DNA from: Gilvibacter sp.
GTDB lineage: Bacteria > Bacteroidota > Bacteroidia > Flavobacteriales > Flavobacteriaceae
DNA length: 51,177 nucleotides
NCBI RefSeq assembly: GCF_013214815.1
Contig: NZ_JABSPU010000005.1
Location: forward strand, 1 to 51,177
Direction of reading: 5' to 3'
Shown here: positions 41,498 to 50,405 of the stretch, piece by piece
How the letters are laid out: every line of letters begins with the position of its first letter
Numbering within the stretch: the stretch's first letter is position 1
The notes under the pieces: model-generated
Databases searched by the model: none
What the model was told of the DNA's origin: nothing
What the model saw: only the letters and a program-made list of their open reading frames with translations
Made by a program: the position numbers and the translations under genes

Positions 41498-42760
41498 TTA
41501 CTGCTCTACAACTGCGGCTTTAACCAGTTGCTTTCTAAGCAGCTCCAAGGCTTTATTAGTAGCCCTTTGAATGACCTTTTCGCGGCTCTTTCCAAAACGA
41601 TGTTCTTCGGTCACAACGCCCTCCGGACCAGCGATTCCAATGAACACGGTTCCCACAGGGGCTGCGCTGTCTCCCAAGGAAGGACCGGCATTTCCCGTGG
41701 TGCTTATGGCGTAATCGCTACCGAATAACTCCCGCACTTGCGTCGCCATAGCCGCAGCCACTTCTGCGCTCACTACACTGTGCTCATTAATGATTTGTTC
41801 AGGTACGCCCAAGAGCTTTACTTTCATCTGTGTTTCATAAGGTGTGATTCCACCTTTGAAATAAGCCGAAGCTCCAGAACGCGAAATAAAGGTTTGCGCA
41901 ATGCGGCCTCCAGTACAACTTTCTGCTATACTCAAGGTATTACCGCCTTCAATGAGCAATTTAGCTACAGATTCCTCTATGGCTCCATCTTCCTCAAACC
42001 CGACAAAGATGTGCTCCACCATAGGCATTAAGGTTTTGATCTGAGCCTCAACCTCTGCAATGACTTGCTGCTGCTCTTTACCTTTGGCTGATAAGCGCAG
42101 TCTTACCCGCCCTAAAGAAGGCAAATAAGCCAATTTGATATGCGTAGGTAAAGCGTCTTCCCAAGCCTCTATTCTATCGGCAATGGTGCTTTCGCCTTCG
42201 CCATAGGTCAATAAGGTCTTGTGATAAATAAAAGGCCTATCAAAGGTCTGTTGCAGTTTGGGCAATACAGAATCCTGCATCAAACCTTTCATTTCATAAG
42301 GAACACCTGGCAGGGAAATAAAAACAGCACCATCTTGCTCCATCCACATTCCCGGAGCGGTTCCGTGTTGATTAGGTAGAATGACTGCTTTTGAAGGCAC
42401 CAAGGCCTGCGTTAGGTTTGCCGGCAAAGGCTTTCGCTTCACATAGGTGGAAAAAAGCTCGTGGATTTGCTTCACAACGGCTGCATTCTCAATGAGGTGA
42501 TCATCAAAGAATTCACAGAAGGTCTGTTTGGTAATATCGTCTTTAGTTGGCCCCAATCCGCCAGTAACAATCACTACTTGGGAGCGCTCCTTAGCCTTGG
42601 CTAGGGCGTCCAATATGTGTTGGCGTTCATCTTGTACTGAGGTGATCTGATATACCTGAACTCCAATTTTGTTGAGTTCCGTAGCGATATAGGCAGAATT
42701 GGTATCTACAATTTGTCCAATAAGGATCTCATCGCCTATGGTGATGATCTCTGCTTGCAT
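41498..42760 (-). CDS. CinA-like protein: MoCF-like domain plus NMN amidohydrolase domain
   Basis: A 420-residue two-domain protein. The N-terminal molybdopterin-binding-like (COG1058) domain opens MQAEIITIGDEILIGQIVDTNSA and carries VIVTGGLGPTKDDITK. The C-terminal domain (about 255-415) has SIAESCTGGRIAQTFISRSGAS and ISTTGNAGPSLGD, the PncC nicotinamide-nucleotide amidohydrolase signature with its catalytic Ser. Such proteins recycle NMN to nicotinic acid mononucleotide and hydrolyse ADP-ribose in some species; the competence name is historical. Its ATG directly follows the stop of the Hpt gene (TAGATG), so it is the last gene of a tightly packed operon. Confidence 0.92.
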   Translation of the reverse strand: MQAEIITIGDEILIGQIVDTNSAYIATELNKIGVQVYQITSVQDERQHILDALAKAKERSQVVIVTGGLGPTKDDITKQTFCEFFDDHLIENAAVVKQIHELFSTYVKRKPLPANLTQALVPSKAVILPNQHGTAPGMWMEQDGAVFISLPGVPYEMKGLMQDSVLPKLQQTFDRPFIYHKTLLTYGEGESTIADRIEAWEDALPTHIKLAYLPSLGRVRLRLSAKGKEQQQVIAEVEAQIKTLMPMVEHIFVGFEEDGAIEESVAKLLIEGGNTLSIAESCTGGRIAQTFISRSGASAYFKGGITPYETQMKVKLLGVPEQIINEHSVVSAEVAAAMATQVRELFGSDYAISTTGNAGPSLGDSAAPVGTVFIGIAGPEGVVTEEHRFGKSREKVIQRATNKALELLRKQLVKAAVVEQ

Positions 42761-43102
42761 CTAAATATTGAAATCTGCTTTGAGTTCGTCAAAAACGGCA
42801 TTGAGAATACCGCTTACCTTGTCTAAAATATCTTCTACTACGGATACAGGCTGAGACGCTTTGGTCCAAGCCTCGATGGCGCGAATGTCCTCTACCACTT
42901 CTATACCGAACATTTCCAAGTTCGGTTTCATTTTGTGGGCAAACTGATAGGCCAGCTCTTTGTTGTTCACAGCAATAGCTTCTTCCAAAGCTCGAAGATC
43001 AGTAGGTATCTCCTCTAAGAAGGTTTGAGCCACAACAGCTTTAAATTCGTCGTCTCCACCCGCGAGGGCATCAAGACTTTCGGGAGAATAGTGCTTGTTC
43101 AT
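42761..43102 (-). CDS. Stand-alone Hpt (histidine phosphotransfer) domain protein
   Basis: A 113-residue all-helical protein. FAHKMKPNLEMFGIEVV places the phosphoacceptor His at position 56, with Lys two residues on and the hydrophobic pattern of Hpt domains. Hpt proteins shuttle phosphate between receiver domains in phosphorelays. No kinase or receiver partner is adjacent; it is set without any spacer between an FAH-family hydrolase gene (TAAATG junction) and the cinA-like gene (TAGATG junction). Partners must lie elsewhere. Confidence 0.8.
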   Translation of the reverse strand: MNKHYSPESLDALAGGDDEFKAVVAQTFLEEIPTDLRALEEAIAVNNKELAYQFAHKMKPNLEMFGIEVVEDIRAIEAWTKASQPVSVVEDILDKVSGILNAVFDELKADFNI

Positions 43103-43714
43103 TTATTTTACTTTTACCTCGAATGCTGGTTGGTCTTCCAAAAATCCAGCCAAACGATCATTTGGGGCTACTGGACCGACGCCAGCAGGAGTGCCGGTAA
43201 ATATAATATCTCCGATCTTCAAAGTAAAATATTTAGATACATATTCGATGATCTCATCAATCTTCCACAGCATTAAGGAGGTATTTCCGTCCTGGACGAG
43301 GGTATCATTCCTTAACAAACTAAAATTCAGGTCGTTCAAGTCACCAAACTGGTTTTTATCAAACCATTTACCAATAACGGCCGATCCGTCAAAAGCTTTG
43401 GCCTTTTCCCAAGGCAATCCCTTTTCTTTTACTTGCGTTTGAATGTCGCGCGCTGTAAAATCGATTCCCAAACCGATCTCATCAAAGTATTTGTAGGCAA
43501 ATTTTTTGTCGATATGCTTCCCAATGCGGTTGATCTTGATCAAAACTTCCACCTCGTGATGTACTTCCTCAGTAAACTCGGGAATAATAAAAGGATTCTT
43601 CTTTAATAAGATGGAGGTGTCTGGCTTCATGAACACTACCGGATGTTCCGGACGTTCATTGGCAAGCTCCTCAATGTGTTTGGTGTAGTTTCTACCGATA
43701 CAGATGATCTTCAT
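43103..43714 (-). CDS. Fumarylacetoacetate hydrolase family protein
   Basis: A 203-residue FAH-fold enzyme without N-terminal extension. MKIICIGRNYTKHIEELAN and VVFMKPDTSI begin the fold; metal ligands are in HHEVEVLIKI (Glu-x-Glu) and the later FTARDIQ segment, where the Asp is expected; DIIFTGTPAGVGPV closes it. Relatives act as acylpyruvases, oxaloacetate decarboxylases or tautomerases. The short single-domain form resembles mammalian FAHD1, so oxaloacetate or acylpyruvate processing is plausible. It follows the exonuclease gene by three bases. Confidence 0.88.
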   Translation of the reverse strand: MKIICIGRNYTKHIEELANERPEHPVVFMKPDTSILLKKNPFIIPEFTEEVHHEVEVLIKINRIGKHIDKKFAYKYFDEIGLGIDFTARDIQTQVKEKGLPWEKAKAFDGSAVIGKWFDKNQFGDLNDLNFSLLRNDTLVQDGNTSLMLWKIDEIIEYVSKYFTLKIGDIIFTGTPAGVGPVAPNDRLAGFLEDQPAFEVKVK

Positions 43715-43717
43715 GAC

Positions 43718-44494
43718 CTAAAGCAATTTATTATTGAATCGATTGAGTTTGATACGGGTAAGCACTTTTTTAGTGTATAGTGGAAAGTCCGCATTAAGCA
43801 GCCAGCCAAAATAGCCGGGCTCCTTGTCCAAGACATCTTCTACTAAAGTGCCTTTGTATTTCCCAAAGGTGAAGATCTCTCGACCTTCTTTATCATATCC
43901 AACAAAACCAGCAAAGTCTGCAAAGTTTTTATGGGAAGAGAATTCCGCCAACTGCTTCACATCATTTTCCAAACCTTCATAGCGATCCAATTGGGCCAAT
44001 AGGACCTCATAGGTCGCATTGGTGTCCGCCTCTGCAGAGTGCGCATCTTCTAGATTCTTACCGCAGTAGAACTGATAGGCTGCCCCTAGGGTTCGCTTTT
44101 CCATTTTGTGGAAGATGGTTTGCACATCTACGGACTGGGCTTTTTTCAAGTCCAGATCTATCTCAGCACGCAACAATTCCTCAGCTAACAAAGGAATATC
44201 AAAACGGTTGGAATTAAACCCGCCAAGATCACTATCCTTAAGCAAGGCCATGACCTTAGGCGCCAACTCTTTAAAGCTGGGCTCATTGGCAACCATCTCA
44301 TCAGTGATACCGTGAATGTCTGCTGCCTGTTTAGGAATAGGCACGCCCGGATTGACCTTCCAGGTGTGGCTTTCTTTATTGCCGTTAGGAAATACTTTTA
44401 AAATGGAGATCTCTACGATTCGGTCTTGAGCCACGTTGGTTCCTGTGGTCTCCAAATCGAAGAAACAAATGGGTTTATTAAGGTTTAGCTGCAT
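43718..44494 (-). CDS. DnaQ-like 3'-5' exonuclease with DUF3820-like tail
   Basis: A 258-residue protein. The DEDDh exonuclease domain has Asp13 and Glu15 in ICFFDLETTGTN, the ExoII motif GFNSNRFDIPLLAEEL, and the His-Asp motif DAHSAEADTNATYEVL. A C-terminal module (about 205-258) reads IFTFGKYKGTLVEDVL and GYFGWLLNADFP, the same FGKYKG pattern as the stand-alone DUF3820 protein at 22973. It may proofread or trim DNA or RNA ends. It heads the exonuclease - FAH - Hpt - cinA operon, with a full -7 element at 44512-44519 and a near-palindrome at 44496-44510. Confidence 0.9.
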   Translation of the reverse strand: MQLNLNKPICFFDLETTGTNVAQDRIVEISILKVFPNGNKESHTWKVNPGVPIPKQAADIHGITDEMVANEPSFKELAPKVMALLKDSDLGGFNSNRFDIPLLAEELLRAEIDLDLKKAQSVDVQTIFHKMEKRTLGAAYQFYCGKNLEDAHSAEADTNATYEVLLAQLDRYEGLENDVKQLAEFSSHKNFADFAGFVGYDKEGREIFTFGKYKGTLVEDVLDKEPGYFGWLLNADFPLYTKKVLTRIKLNRFNNKLL

Positions 44495-44495
44495 T

Positions 44496-44519
44496 GGGAA
44501 ATATTATCCCACAAAGTTA
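44496..44519 (-). promoter_or_regulatory. -7 element and near-palindrome before the exonuclease operon
   Basis: The minus strand reads TAACTTTG (44519-44512), a full TAnnTTTG match. It is followed at once by GGGATAATATTTCCC (44510-44496), whose outer four bases form a GGGA/TCCC inverted repeat. This covers the predicted transcript start and ends two bases before the ATG, a place where a repressor could act. No -33 TTG is seen at standard spacing. Confidence 0.45.
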
Positions 44520-44577
44520 CTTATAATTTGAGGGAAACGCCCACTAAAACCAAACAGAAAAAGCCTTAAAGAATGGT

Positions 44578-45897
44578 CTAAATCTCGCGATTAGTATCCC
44601 AAGCCTCTAGGTACTCCGCTACGCGCTTTACAAACATTCCGCCCAAAGCTCCGTTGACCACGCGATGATCGTAGGAGTGCGACAAGAACATTTTATGACG
44701 AATCCCGATAAAGTCACCTTCTGGTGTTTCAATAACTGCAGGCACTTTACGAATGGCACCCAAAGCCAAGATACCCACCTGAGGTTGGTTGATAATTGGA
44801 GTTCCCATCACGCTACCGAACGTTCCAACATTGGTCACGGTATAGGTTCCGTCTTGGATCTCGTCTGGTTTTAAAGCGTTGTTACGCGCACGTCCTGCAA
44901 GATCATTGACAGCTTTGGTCATTCCCACCAGGTTGAGTTGATCTGCATTCTTGATCACAGGAACGATCAAATTCCCATCAGGCAAGGCCGCAGCCATACC
45001 CAGGTTTACATTTTTCTTTTTGATAATGCGATCTCCATCTACCTGAATGTTCATCATTGGGAAGTCGCGTAAAGCTTTAGCAACAGCTTCCATAAAGATC
45101 GGTGTAAAGGTGATCTTCTCTCCTTCGCGAGCCTCAAAGGACTTCTTAACCTTGTTTCTCCAATTCCAGATATTGGTCACATCTACCTCAACGAAAGATT
45201 GCACGTGGGCAGAAGTTTCCACACTAGCACGCATGTGATGCGCAATAAGTTTGCCCATACGGGTCATTTCAATAACCTCATCTTCTCCGTTTACAGAAAC
45301 AGGCGCAGCTTTAGCAGCTGGTTTCTTTTCAGCAGGAGCGGCAGCAGGTGCTGCGGGTTTTGCTGCTGGTGTTGCAGCAGCAGTTCCACGGCTTTTTAAG
45401 TAAGCCATGATATCGTTTTTGGTCACGCGACCTTCCAAACCAGATCCCGGAATGGCATCTAATTCAGATTGAGAAATACCTTCGGTTTGTGCAATATTCT
45501 TTACCAATGGCGAGTAGAATCGATCACCATCATTGCTGATCTGTGCCGGAGCAACAGCCGCTTGAGCGGTGACAACAGTCTCTTCTACTGTAGCAGCCTC
45601 AACAGGCGCAGCAACTTCTTGTGCAGGCTCTGGTGTAGCCGCAGGAGCATCATCACCATCTACTTCAATGATCGCGATGGTCTGGCCTACTTGAATCACT
45701 GCATCTACCTCGAAAAGTTTTTCCACTAAAACTCCGTCCACTTCACTGGGAACCTCAGAATCGACCTTATCGGTGGCGATCTCCAACACTGGCTCATCCG
45801 CCTCAATGGTATCTCCGACCTCTTTAAGCCAAGCGGTCAATGTAGCTTCGGCTACACTCTCTCCCATTTTCGGGAGCTTTAATTCAAACTTTGCCAT
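44578..45897 (-). CDS. 2-oxo acid dehydrogenase E2 (dihydrolipoyl acyltransferase)
   Basis: A 439-residue E2 subunit. The lipoyl domain has the lipoylated Lys in EIATDKVDSEVPSE (about residue 44). An Ala/Pro-rich linker leads to the E3-binding domain (SPLVKNIAQTEGISQSELDA ... GRVTKNDIMAYL), a second Ala/Pro/Lys linker, and the catalytic acyltransferase domain with the active-site LSHSYDHRVVNGALGG. One lipoyl domain and this active site fit the branched-chain 2-oxo acid type in Bacteroidota, but acetyl or succinyl specificity cannot be excluded. No E1 or E3 gene is adjacent. A -7 match (TAATTTTG, minus, 45942-45935) lies upstream. Confidence 0.93.
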   Translation of the reverse strand: MAKFELKLPKMGESVAEATLTAWLKEVGDTIEADEPVLEIATDKVDSEVPSEVDGVLVEKLFEVDAVIQVGQTIAIIEVDGDDAPAATPEPAQEVAAPVEAATVEETVVTAQAAVAPAQISNDGDRFYSPLVKNIAQTEGISQSELDAIPGSGLEGRVTKNDIMAYLKSRGTAAATPAAKPAAPAAAPAEKKPAAKAAPVSVNGEDEVIEMTRMGKLIAHHMRASVETSAHVQSFVEVDVTNIWNWRNKVKKSFEAREGEKITFTPIFMEAVAKALRDFPMMNIQVDGDRIIKKKNVNLGMAAALPDGNLIVPVIKNADQLNLVGMTKAVNDLAGRARNNALKPDEIQDGTYTVTNVGTFGSVMGTPIINQPQVGILALGAIRKVPAVIETPEGDFIGIRHKMFLSHSYDHRVVNGALGGMFVKRVAEYLEAWDTNREI

Positions 45898-45934
45898 ATT
45901 CTCAAAAAATAGAGTTGAAAGGTGTATTGCGTTG

Positions 45935-45942
45935 CAAAATTA
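45935..45942 (-). promoter_or_regulatory. -7 promoter element for the E2 gene
   Basis: The minus strand reads TAATTTTG, a full TAnnTTTG match, 37 bases before the ATG at 45897 and inside the 84-base gap after the glycosyltransferase gene. A -33 element is not clear. Confidence 0.45.
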
Positions 45943-45981
45943 ATCAAAAAAGCGGGCTGTCACTAAATAGTTTGCAATATT

Positions 45982-47112
45982 TTACCATTGCGCAACTTCC
46001 CCTTTTTGGTCGCTATAATCGCTTCCGATGATAAAATTAGTGCGTTTAGGATGTATTCTAAAACGATTCCCGGAATTTTTTAATTCCTGCATCAGCCTGA
46101 TAATCTGTTGGTAATCCATATATGAGGTATCCATAACCAACATACATTGCTTTAGGGCACCGTCAAAAGCTCTGGATTTAGACAAAGTGCTCAAATTTTC
46201 GAATTCTGACAAACCTTCAAGTTTTTCTCTGAGACTTAATTGTTCTGATAGCAAATAATGCTGTTTGACAGGAAGTACTTTGTTCTTTTTGGCCCTAAAG
46301 CTCCAAGCCGCTATATGCTTCAATACAAATAATCCCATCTTCAAAAAGCCCTGTGCCCATGCTTTGTTGGGAAAATGCTTTTTATAAAAGATCTCCATCG
46401 CGCCATAGAATCGGTTCCAATAGGCCTTGTCTTTTGCGGTACTCTCCCCTTTGTAATGGATCATGGTAGCGCTACCGTAATAATAGTTCACATAGCCAGC
46501 TTTGGTGAAACTGTAGGATAGATCTATATCTTCTCCGTACATAAAATAGGATTCATCCAAACCGCCTACCTCCAAATAGCGTTCTTTTAAAAAGATCATA
46601 AAAGCGCCCACCAATACTCCTACTTCGCCTTCTTCATCTTCATCGATATCGTTTTGGTAATAACCACGTCCACCTCCCAAACCGATCACTTTTTTAAGTG
46701 CGGCCGAAATCAAGGGAAGTTCGCGTTTAGATTCAGGAAGAAAAGAACCTGTACCATCGATCATCTTGATCCCTAAAGCTCCAAGGTTATCCAAAGATTG
46801 CGCCTTTTCTAGAGCTTTTCTTAAAGTTTGCTCTCCCAAGACGGTATCTGGATTCAACAAGCAAATATATTGTCCTTTAGCCTCTGCGATACCCAAATTA
46901 TTACCCGCACTAAAGCCGTCATTATTGGGACTGACAATAAGTTTAACCTGCGGAAACTTCTCACGCACCATTTCTGCAGATCCATCTGGAGAGGCGTTAT
47001 CCACCACAATGATCTCAGCATCCATACCAGAGGTTGCCTTCACAACACTGTACAGACAATGCTCCAAAAAGAACTGGACATTATAGTTTAGGATGACAAC
47101 CGATAGGGTCAC
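45982..47112 (-). CDS. Glycosyltransferase family 2
   Basis: A 376-residue GT-A-fold transferase. [37 protein letters not shown] and [11 protein letters not shown] (DxD-equivalent NPDT) are typical of rhamnosyl- or related transferases; [18 protein letters not shown] carries the ED(I/V)D motif near the base catalyst. About 120 further residues without membrane helices complete it. It probably builds a surface polysaccharide. Its ATG overlaps the recR stop by four bases, so recR and this gene are co-translated, an arrangement I know from other flavobacteria. Confidence 0.9.
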   Translation of the reverse strand: MTLSVVILNYNVQFFLEHCLYSVVKATSGMDAEIIVVDNASPDGSAEMVREKFPQVKLIVSPNNDGFSAGNNLGIAEAKGQYICLLNPDTVLGEQTLRKALEKAQSLDNLGALGIKMIDGTGSFLPESKRELPLISAALKKVIGLGGGRGYYQNDIDEDEEGEVGVLVGAFMIFLKERYLEVGGLDESYFMYGEDIDLSYSFTKAGYVNYYYGSATMIHYKGESTAKDKAYWNRFYGAMEIFYKKHFPNKAWAQGFLKMGLFVLKHIAAWSFRAKKNKVLPVKQHYLLSEQLSLREKLEGLSEFENLSTLSKSRAFDGALKQCMLVMDTSYMDYQQIIRLMQELKNSGNRFRIHPKRTNFIIGSDYSDQKGEVAQW

Positions 47113-47735
47113 GAGCCGTTATTTTTTAGCGAAGATTCAAATGGAATACGTTGGAGTATACTGCGCCCCAAGGTTACTTGATCTGCATACTCCAATTCAT
47201 CTCCAACAGAGATGCCCCGTGCAATGGTTGTAGTAGTGACTCCGTAAGGTGCCAATTGCTTATAGATAAAAAAGTTGGTGGTATCTCCCTCCATGGTAGA
47301 ACTCATAGCAAAGATCACTTCTTTGACGATTCCATCTGCCACCTTTTGTACCAGAGATTCAATGTTCAGATCTCCGGGGCCGATACCTTCCATGGGAGAA
47401 ATCTTTCCGCCGAGTACGTGATATTTTCCACGGAACTGTGCTGTGTGCTCTATGGCCATCACATCTCGAATATCCTCCACAACACAAACTACACTATCAT
47501 CCCGATTGGGATTGGAACAAATATCGCAGAGTGGACTGTCTGAAATGTTATGGCAGTTATCGCAAAACTGAATCTGGCTGCGCAAGGCCGTTAAACTTTC
47601 TGCTAAGCGCAGGGTTTGACCTTGCGGCTGCTTTAAAAGATGCAAAACCAAACGCAAAGCCGTGCGCTTACCAATACCCGGCAAGAGCGACACTTCGTCA
47701 ACGGCTTCGGCCAATAATTTCGAAGAAAAATCCAC
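47109..47735 (-). CDS. recR: Recombination mediator protein RecR
   Basis: A 208-residue protein that with RecO loads RecA at gaps. The helix-hairpin-helix [18 protein letters not shown] is followed by the four-Cys zinc motif [16 protein letters not shown], the Toprim domain ([30 protein letters not shown]) and the Walker-B-like C-terminal part [15 protein letters not shown]. Full length. A TATCTTTA -7-like site (minus, 47748-47741) lies just upstream and coincides with the U-tract of the terminator of the preceding gene. Confidence 0.97.
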   Translation of the reverse strand: MDFSSKLLAEAVDEVSLLPGIGKRTALRLVLHLLKQPQGQTLRLAESLTALRSQIQFCDNCHNISDSPLCDICSNPNRDDSVVCVVEDIRDVMAIEHTAQFRGKYHVLGGKISPMEGIGPGDLNIESLVQKVADGIVKEVIFAMSSTMEGDTTNFFIYKQLAPYGVTTTTIARGISVGDELEYADQVTLGRSILQRIPFESSLKNNGS

Positions 47736-47744
47736 AGCCCTAAA

Positions 47745-47783
47745 GATAAAAAAGCTCCGAGAAACGCAGGGGCCTCTCGGAGC
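47745..47783 (-). terminator. Intrinsic terminator of the T9SS propeller gene
   Basis: GCTCCGAGA (47754-47762) pairs perfectly with TCTCGGAGC (47775-47783) around a 12-base loop. On the minus strand the stem is followed by TTTTTTATC. It lies 28 bases beyond the stop at 47812 and before recR. Confidence 0.88.
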
Positions 47784-47811
47784 AATTTATTTATGATTTA
47801 AGTGATTCGTC

Positions 47812-50328
47812 TTAATTAACGATCAGCTTTTTCACGATCATTTTCCCTTCACTTGAAATTCTCACAAAATGAACTCCACTGTTCAAGCGAGAAATGTTCA
47901 AGTTATAGGCACCTTGTACGTTGATGTCTTTTTGATTGATCAGCAAACGTCCGTTGATGTCAAATACCTCAATATCAACCTCACTGCTTGTTGGCCAGTT
48001 GACAGTTACCTCATCACGTGCAGGATTAGGATATAAAGTCACCAAGTTCTCAAAAGTGTTATCTGCCACGTTAAGTGGGTTATCATATACTGGTGAAGAC
48101 CAAACTCCACGTCCATAAGTAGCGGCGTAAATACGATCATTCACGTTGTTGATCTCCAACTCGCTTACACGTACGTGAGGCATGTTGGTATCGTAAATTT
48201 GCCAATCAGAGAACGTATCATCAATGTAGAACAAACCGTAGTTCATACCTACATAAAGTCCGTTTACAGAAGTATTATCCCATACTACAGAAAGTGCAGC
48301 AAAGTTAGGAAGGTTCTTCTTGTAGTTTTGCCAAGTTGCTCCTCCATCTGTGGTTACGTATACGCGAGCACTTCCGTAAGTAGTTGCAACAGCAACTTTG
48401 TTAGGATCTGTTGGGTGGATTGCGATATCATTAATACTTCCAACTGTTCCAGTAACGGTGCTCCAAGAAGTAGCTCCTCCGTCTTCTGTTTTATATATTG
48501 ATCCCGCTCTTGAAGCCCACATAATGTCACTGTTTCCTGGTGCGATCTTTAGATTATCCAAGTTTCCTGGGAATGTTTGAGAGATCGCGGTCCAAGAACC
48601 ACCAGAGTTGGTTGACTTATTCACACGGTTGTATCCTACGTAAATCGTGTTAGTTACGTTAGGATCTTGCTCAAATGGCGATACCCAGTTTCCTCCACCT
48701 GGAGAAGGTTCGTTCAAGTTAAAGTAAGTTACCCCACCAGTTGTAGATCGGTAAAGCTGACCTCCTTGGGTAGTTCCGTAAAGGAAATTGTTGTTGTCTT
48801 TATCAACGAATCCTTCCATACCATCGGCACCAAGCCAATCGCGCCATTCACCGGCAGTTGTATAAACGGAAGTACCGTTGTCCTGAGAACCTCCAGTAAT
48901 GATCACAGGATCACTTTGAGAGATTCCAATTTTATAGAATTGACGAATACCCAATCCAAAAGAAAGGTCTGTCCAAAAAGTCTGAGACATGGTCGCTTGA
49001 GGATCTTCAGCGATAAACAATCCACCGTCAGTACCAGCAAATACTTTATCTCCAACGTATTCTAAAATGTCAACATCTGCGTGACAGTATCCCACGTTAA
49101 ACGAGCTTGATTCAAACAAAGCCCATCCAGAAGTACATTCAAAATCTGCACCTCCATTAAATGAACGCCAAACTAAAATACCAGCGATCAATACCTCATC
49201 AGCATCTGTTGGGCTTACAGTGATATCCATATCACGTGGCGCTTGCCCTGCAGTATCTGATCCGAATACACTGTATCCGAAGTAGTTTGTAGATCCGTGA
49301 GGAAGATTGGTGAACGTTGTTCCGTCATCATCAGATCTAAAGAAACCACCAAATCGGTTTCCGTTGGATTGAACAACGTATACTCTAGCAGGATCTGCAG
49401 CAGAAACTCCGATCATAGTCGGATTAAAAGTAAATCCTCCACTGATCGTGCTAAAAGTAGCACCACCGTCGGTAGACTTGTAGAAACGGTTACCTGAAGC
49501 GTATACCACAGAAGGATCACCAGGCTTGAATTCTACATCGTATCCACGGCTAGCCGCAGGAATTACGTCAGACCAAGTTGCTCCACCATCCATTGAACGG
49601 TAAACACCTTGATTCTGTACTGAAGCAAACATAATGTTTGAATTAGTTGGGTGAATCAAGATCTTGTTCACTACAGAACTACCTCCAGCAGTACCTATTT
49701 GTGCCCAAGTTGCCCCACCATCTGTTGACTTGTAGATCAATCCAGAGTAAGATCCGATGAAATAAGTTTGGGAATCTTGTGGATCCATTGTCACTGAATA
49801 CACATCAAGGTTCACAAAGTAATCTGTTAATGGAATCCAGTTCGCTCCACCGTTAAGTGTCTTCCACACACCACCAGTTGGTGAACCAATCACAATGTGA
49901 TCGTTATCTGTAGGATCGACAGCAAAACCGGTCACACGACCAATTCCAGGGTTCCACCCTTGGTAATCATCCCAAGTAGTAGGTCCTTCTTCCACCCAGT
50001 TGCCGGTTCCGCCACTAGCAGAACGCGCAGATGGATTTTCGTTTAAATACGCCTCAAAGCGTTGAAGTTCTTCGATGTACTCAGTCTCTTGAGTTAGGTA
50101 CCCTTCATCATTTTGCAAACGCAATGCTTGATACTCCCAACGTTTGAACTGCTTGTAGCCAGTTCCACGTCCGGTTCCCACTTCATCAAAATGAGATTGC
50201 GCACTGTCTTGAATTTCTGCAATGGTAAAGGTTCCAGCCTCGATCATGTCGAGATACTCCTGAGCCTGTACTGTAGATGTGCCCCACCCAACGATCGCGA
50301 ATGCGGTAAGTAGTAGTAGTTTTTTCAT
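47812..50328 (-). CDS. Secreted sortilin-like (VPS10/BNR) propeller protein with T9SS type A sorting domain
   Basis: An 838-residue secreted protein. A signal peptide (MKKLLLLTAFAIVGWGTSTVQA) is followed by a short linker and about 600 residues of beta-propeller with many Asp-box (BNR) turns such as STDGGATW, SMDGGATW and TTDGGATW. The last ~75 residues (LYPNPARDEVTVNWP ... GVHFVRISSEGKMIVKKLIV) are a type A sorting domain recognised by the type IX secretion system, which exports the protein across the outer membrane and often anchors it to the surface. Glycan or protein binding is likely; an enzyme activity is not apparent. Monocistronic, with a promoter match at 50351-50358 and a strong terminator. 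Confidence 0.93.
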   Translation of the reverse strand: MKKLLLLTAFAIVGWGTSTVQAQEYLDMIEAGTFTIAEIQDSAQSHFDEVGTGRGTGYKQFKRWEYQALRLQNDEGYLTQETEYIEELQRFEAYLNENPSARSASGGTGNWVEEGPTTWDDYQGWNPGIGRVTGFAVDPTDNDHIVIGSPTGGVWKTLNGGANWIPLTDYFVNLDVYSVTMDPQDSQTYFIGSYSGLIYKSTDGGATWAQIGTAGGSSVVNKILIHPTNSNIMFASVQNQGVYRSMDGGATWSDVIPAASRGYDVEFKPGDPSVVYASGNRFYKSTDGGATFSTISGGFTFNPTMIGVSAADPARVYVVQSNGNRFGGFFRSDDDGTTFTNLPHGSTNYFGYSVFGSDTAGQAPRDMDITVSPTDADEVLIAGILVWRSFNGGADFECTSGWALFESSSFNVGYCHADVDILEYVGDKVFAGTDGGLFIAEDPQATMSQTFWTDLSFGLGIRQFYKIGISQSDPVIITGGSQDNGTSVYTTAGEWRDWLGADGMEGFVDKDNNNFLYGTTQGGQLYRSTTGGVTYFNLNEPSPGGGNWVSPFEQDPNVTNTIYVGYNRVNKSTNSGGSWTAISQTFPGNLDNLKIAPGNSDIMWASRAGSIYKTEDGGATSWSTVTGTVGSINDIAIHPTDPNKVAVATTYGSARVYVTTDGGATWQNYKKNLPNFAALSVVWDNTSVNGLYVGMNYGLFYIDDTFSDWQIYDTNMPHVRVSELEINNVNDRIYAATYGRGVWSSPVYDNPLNVADNTFENLVTLYPNPARDEVTVNWPTSSEVDIEVFDINGRLLINQKDINVQGAYNLNISRLNSGVHFVRISSEGKMIVKKLIVN

Positions 50329-50350
50329 GGTTGATTTTTTTGAAGACTTT

Positions 50351-50358
50351 CAAATATA
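50351..50358 (-). promoter_or_regulatory. -7 promoter element for the T9SS propeller gene
   Basis: The minus strand reads TATATTTG, a full TAnnTTTG match, 22 bases before the ATG at 50328. The gap to the divergent symporter gene is 77 bases; on the plus strand only a weak TACATTTT (50382-50389) is visible for the symporter. Confidence 0.55.
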
Positions 50359-50405
50359 CGAATCGAAATTTGGATTTGTTATACATTTTAAACAAGTTAG
50401 CGCTT

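Noticed and set aside
41498-42760. Competence gene suggested by the CinA name
   Set aside because: The domains are COG1058 and NMN amidohydrolase; no competence genes are nearby.
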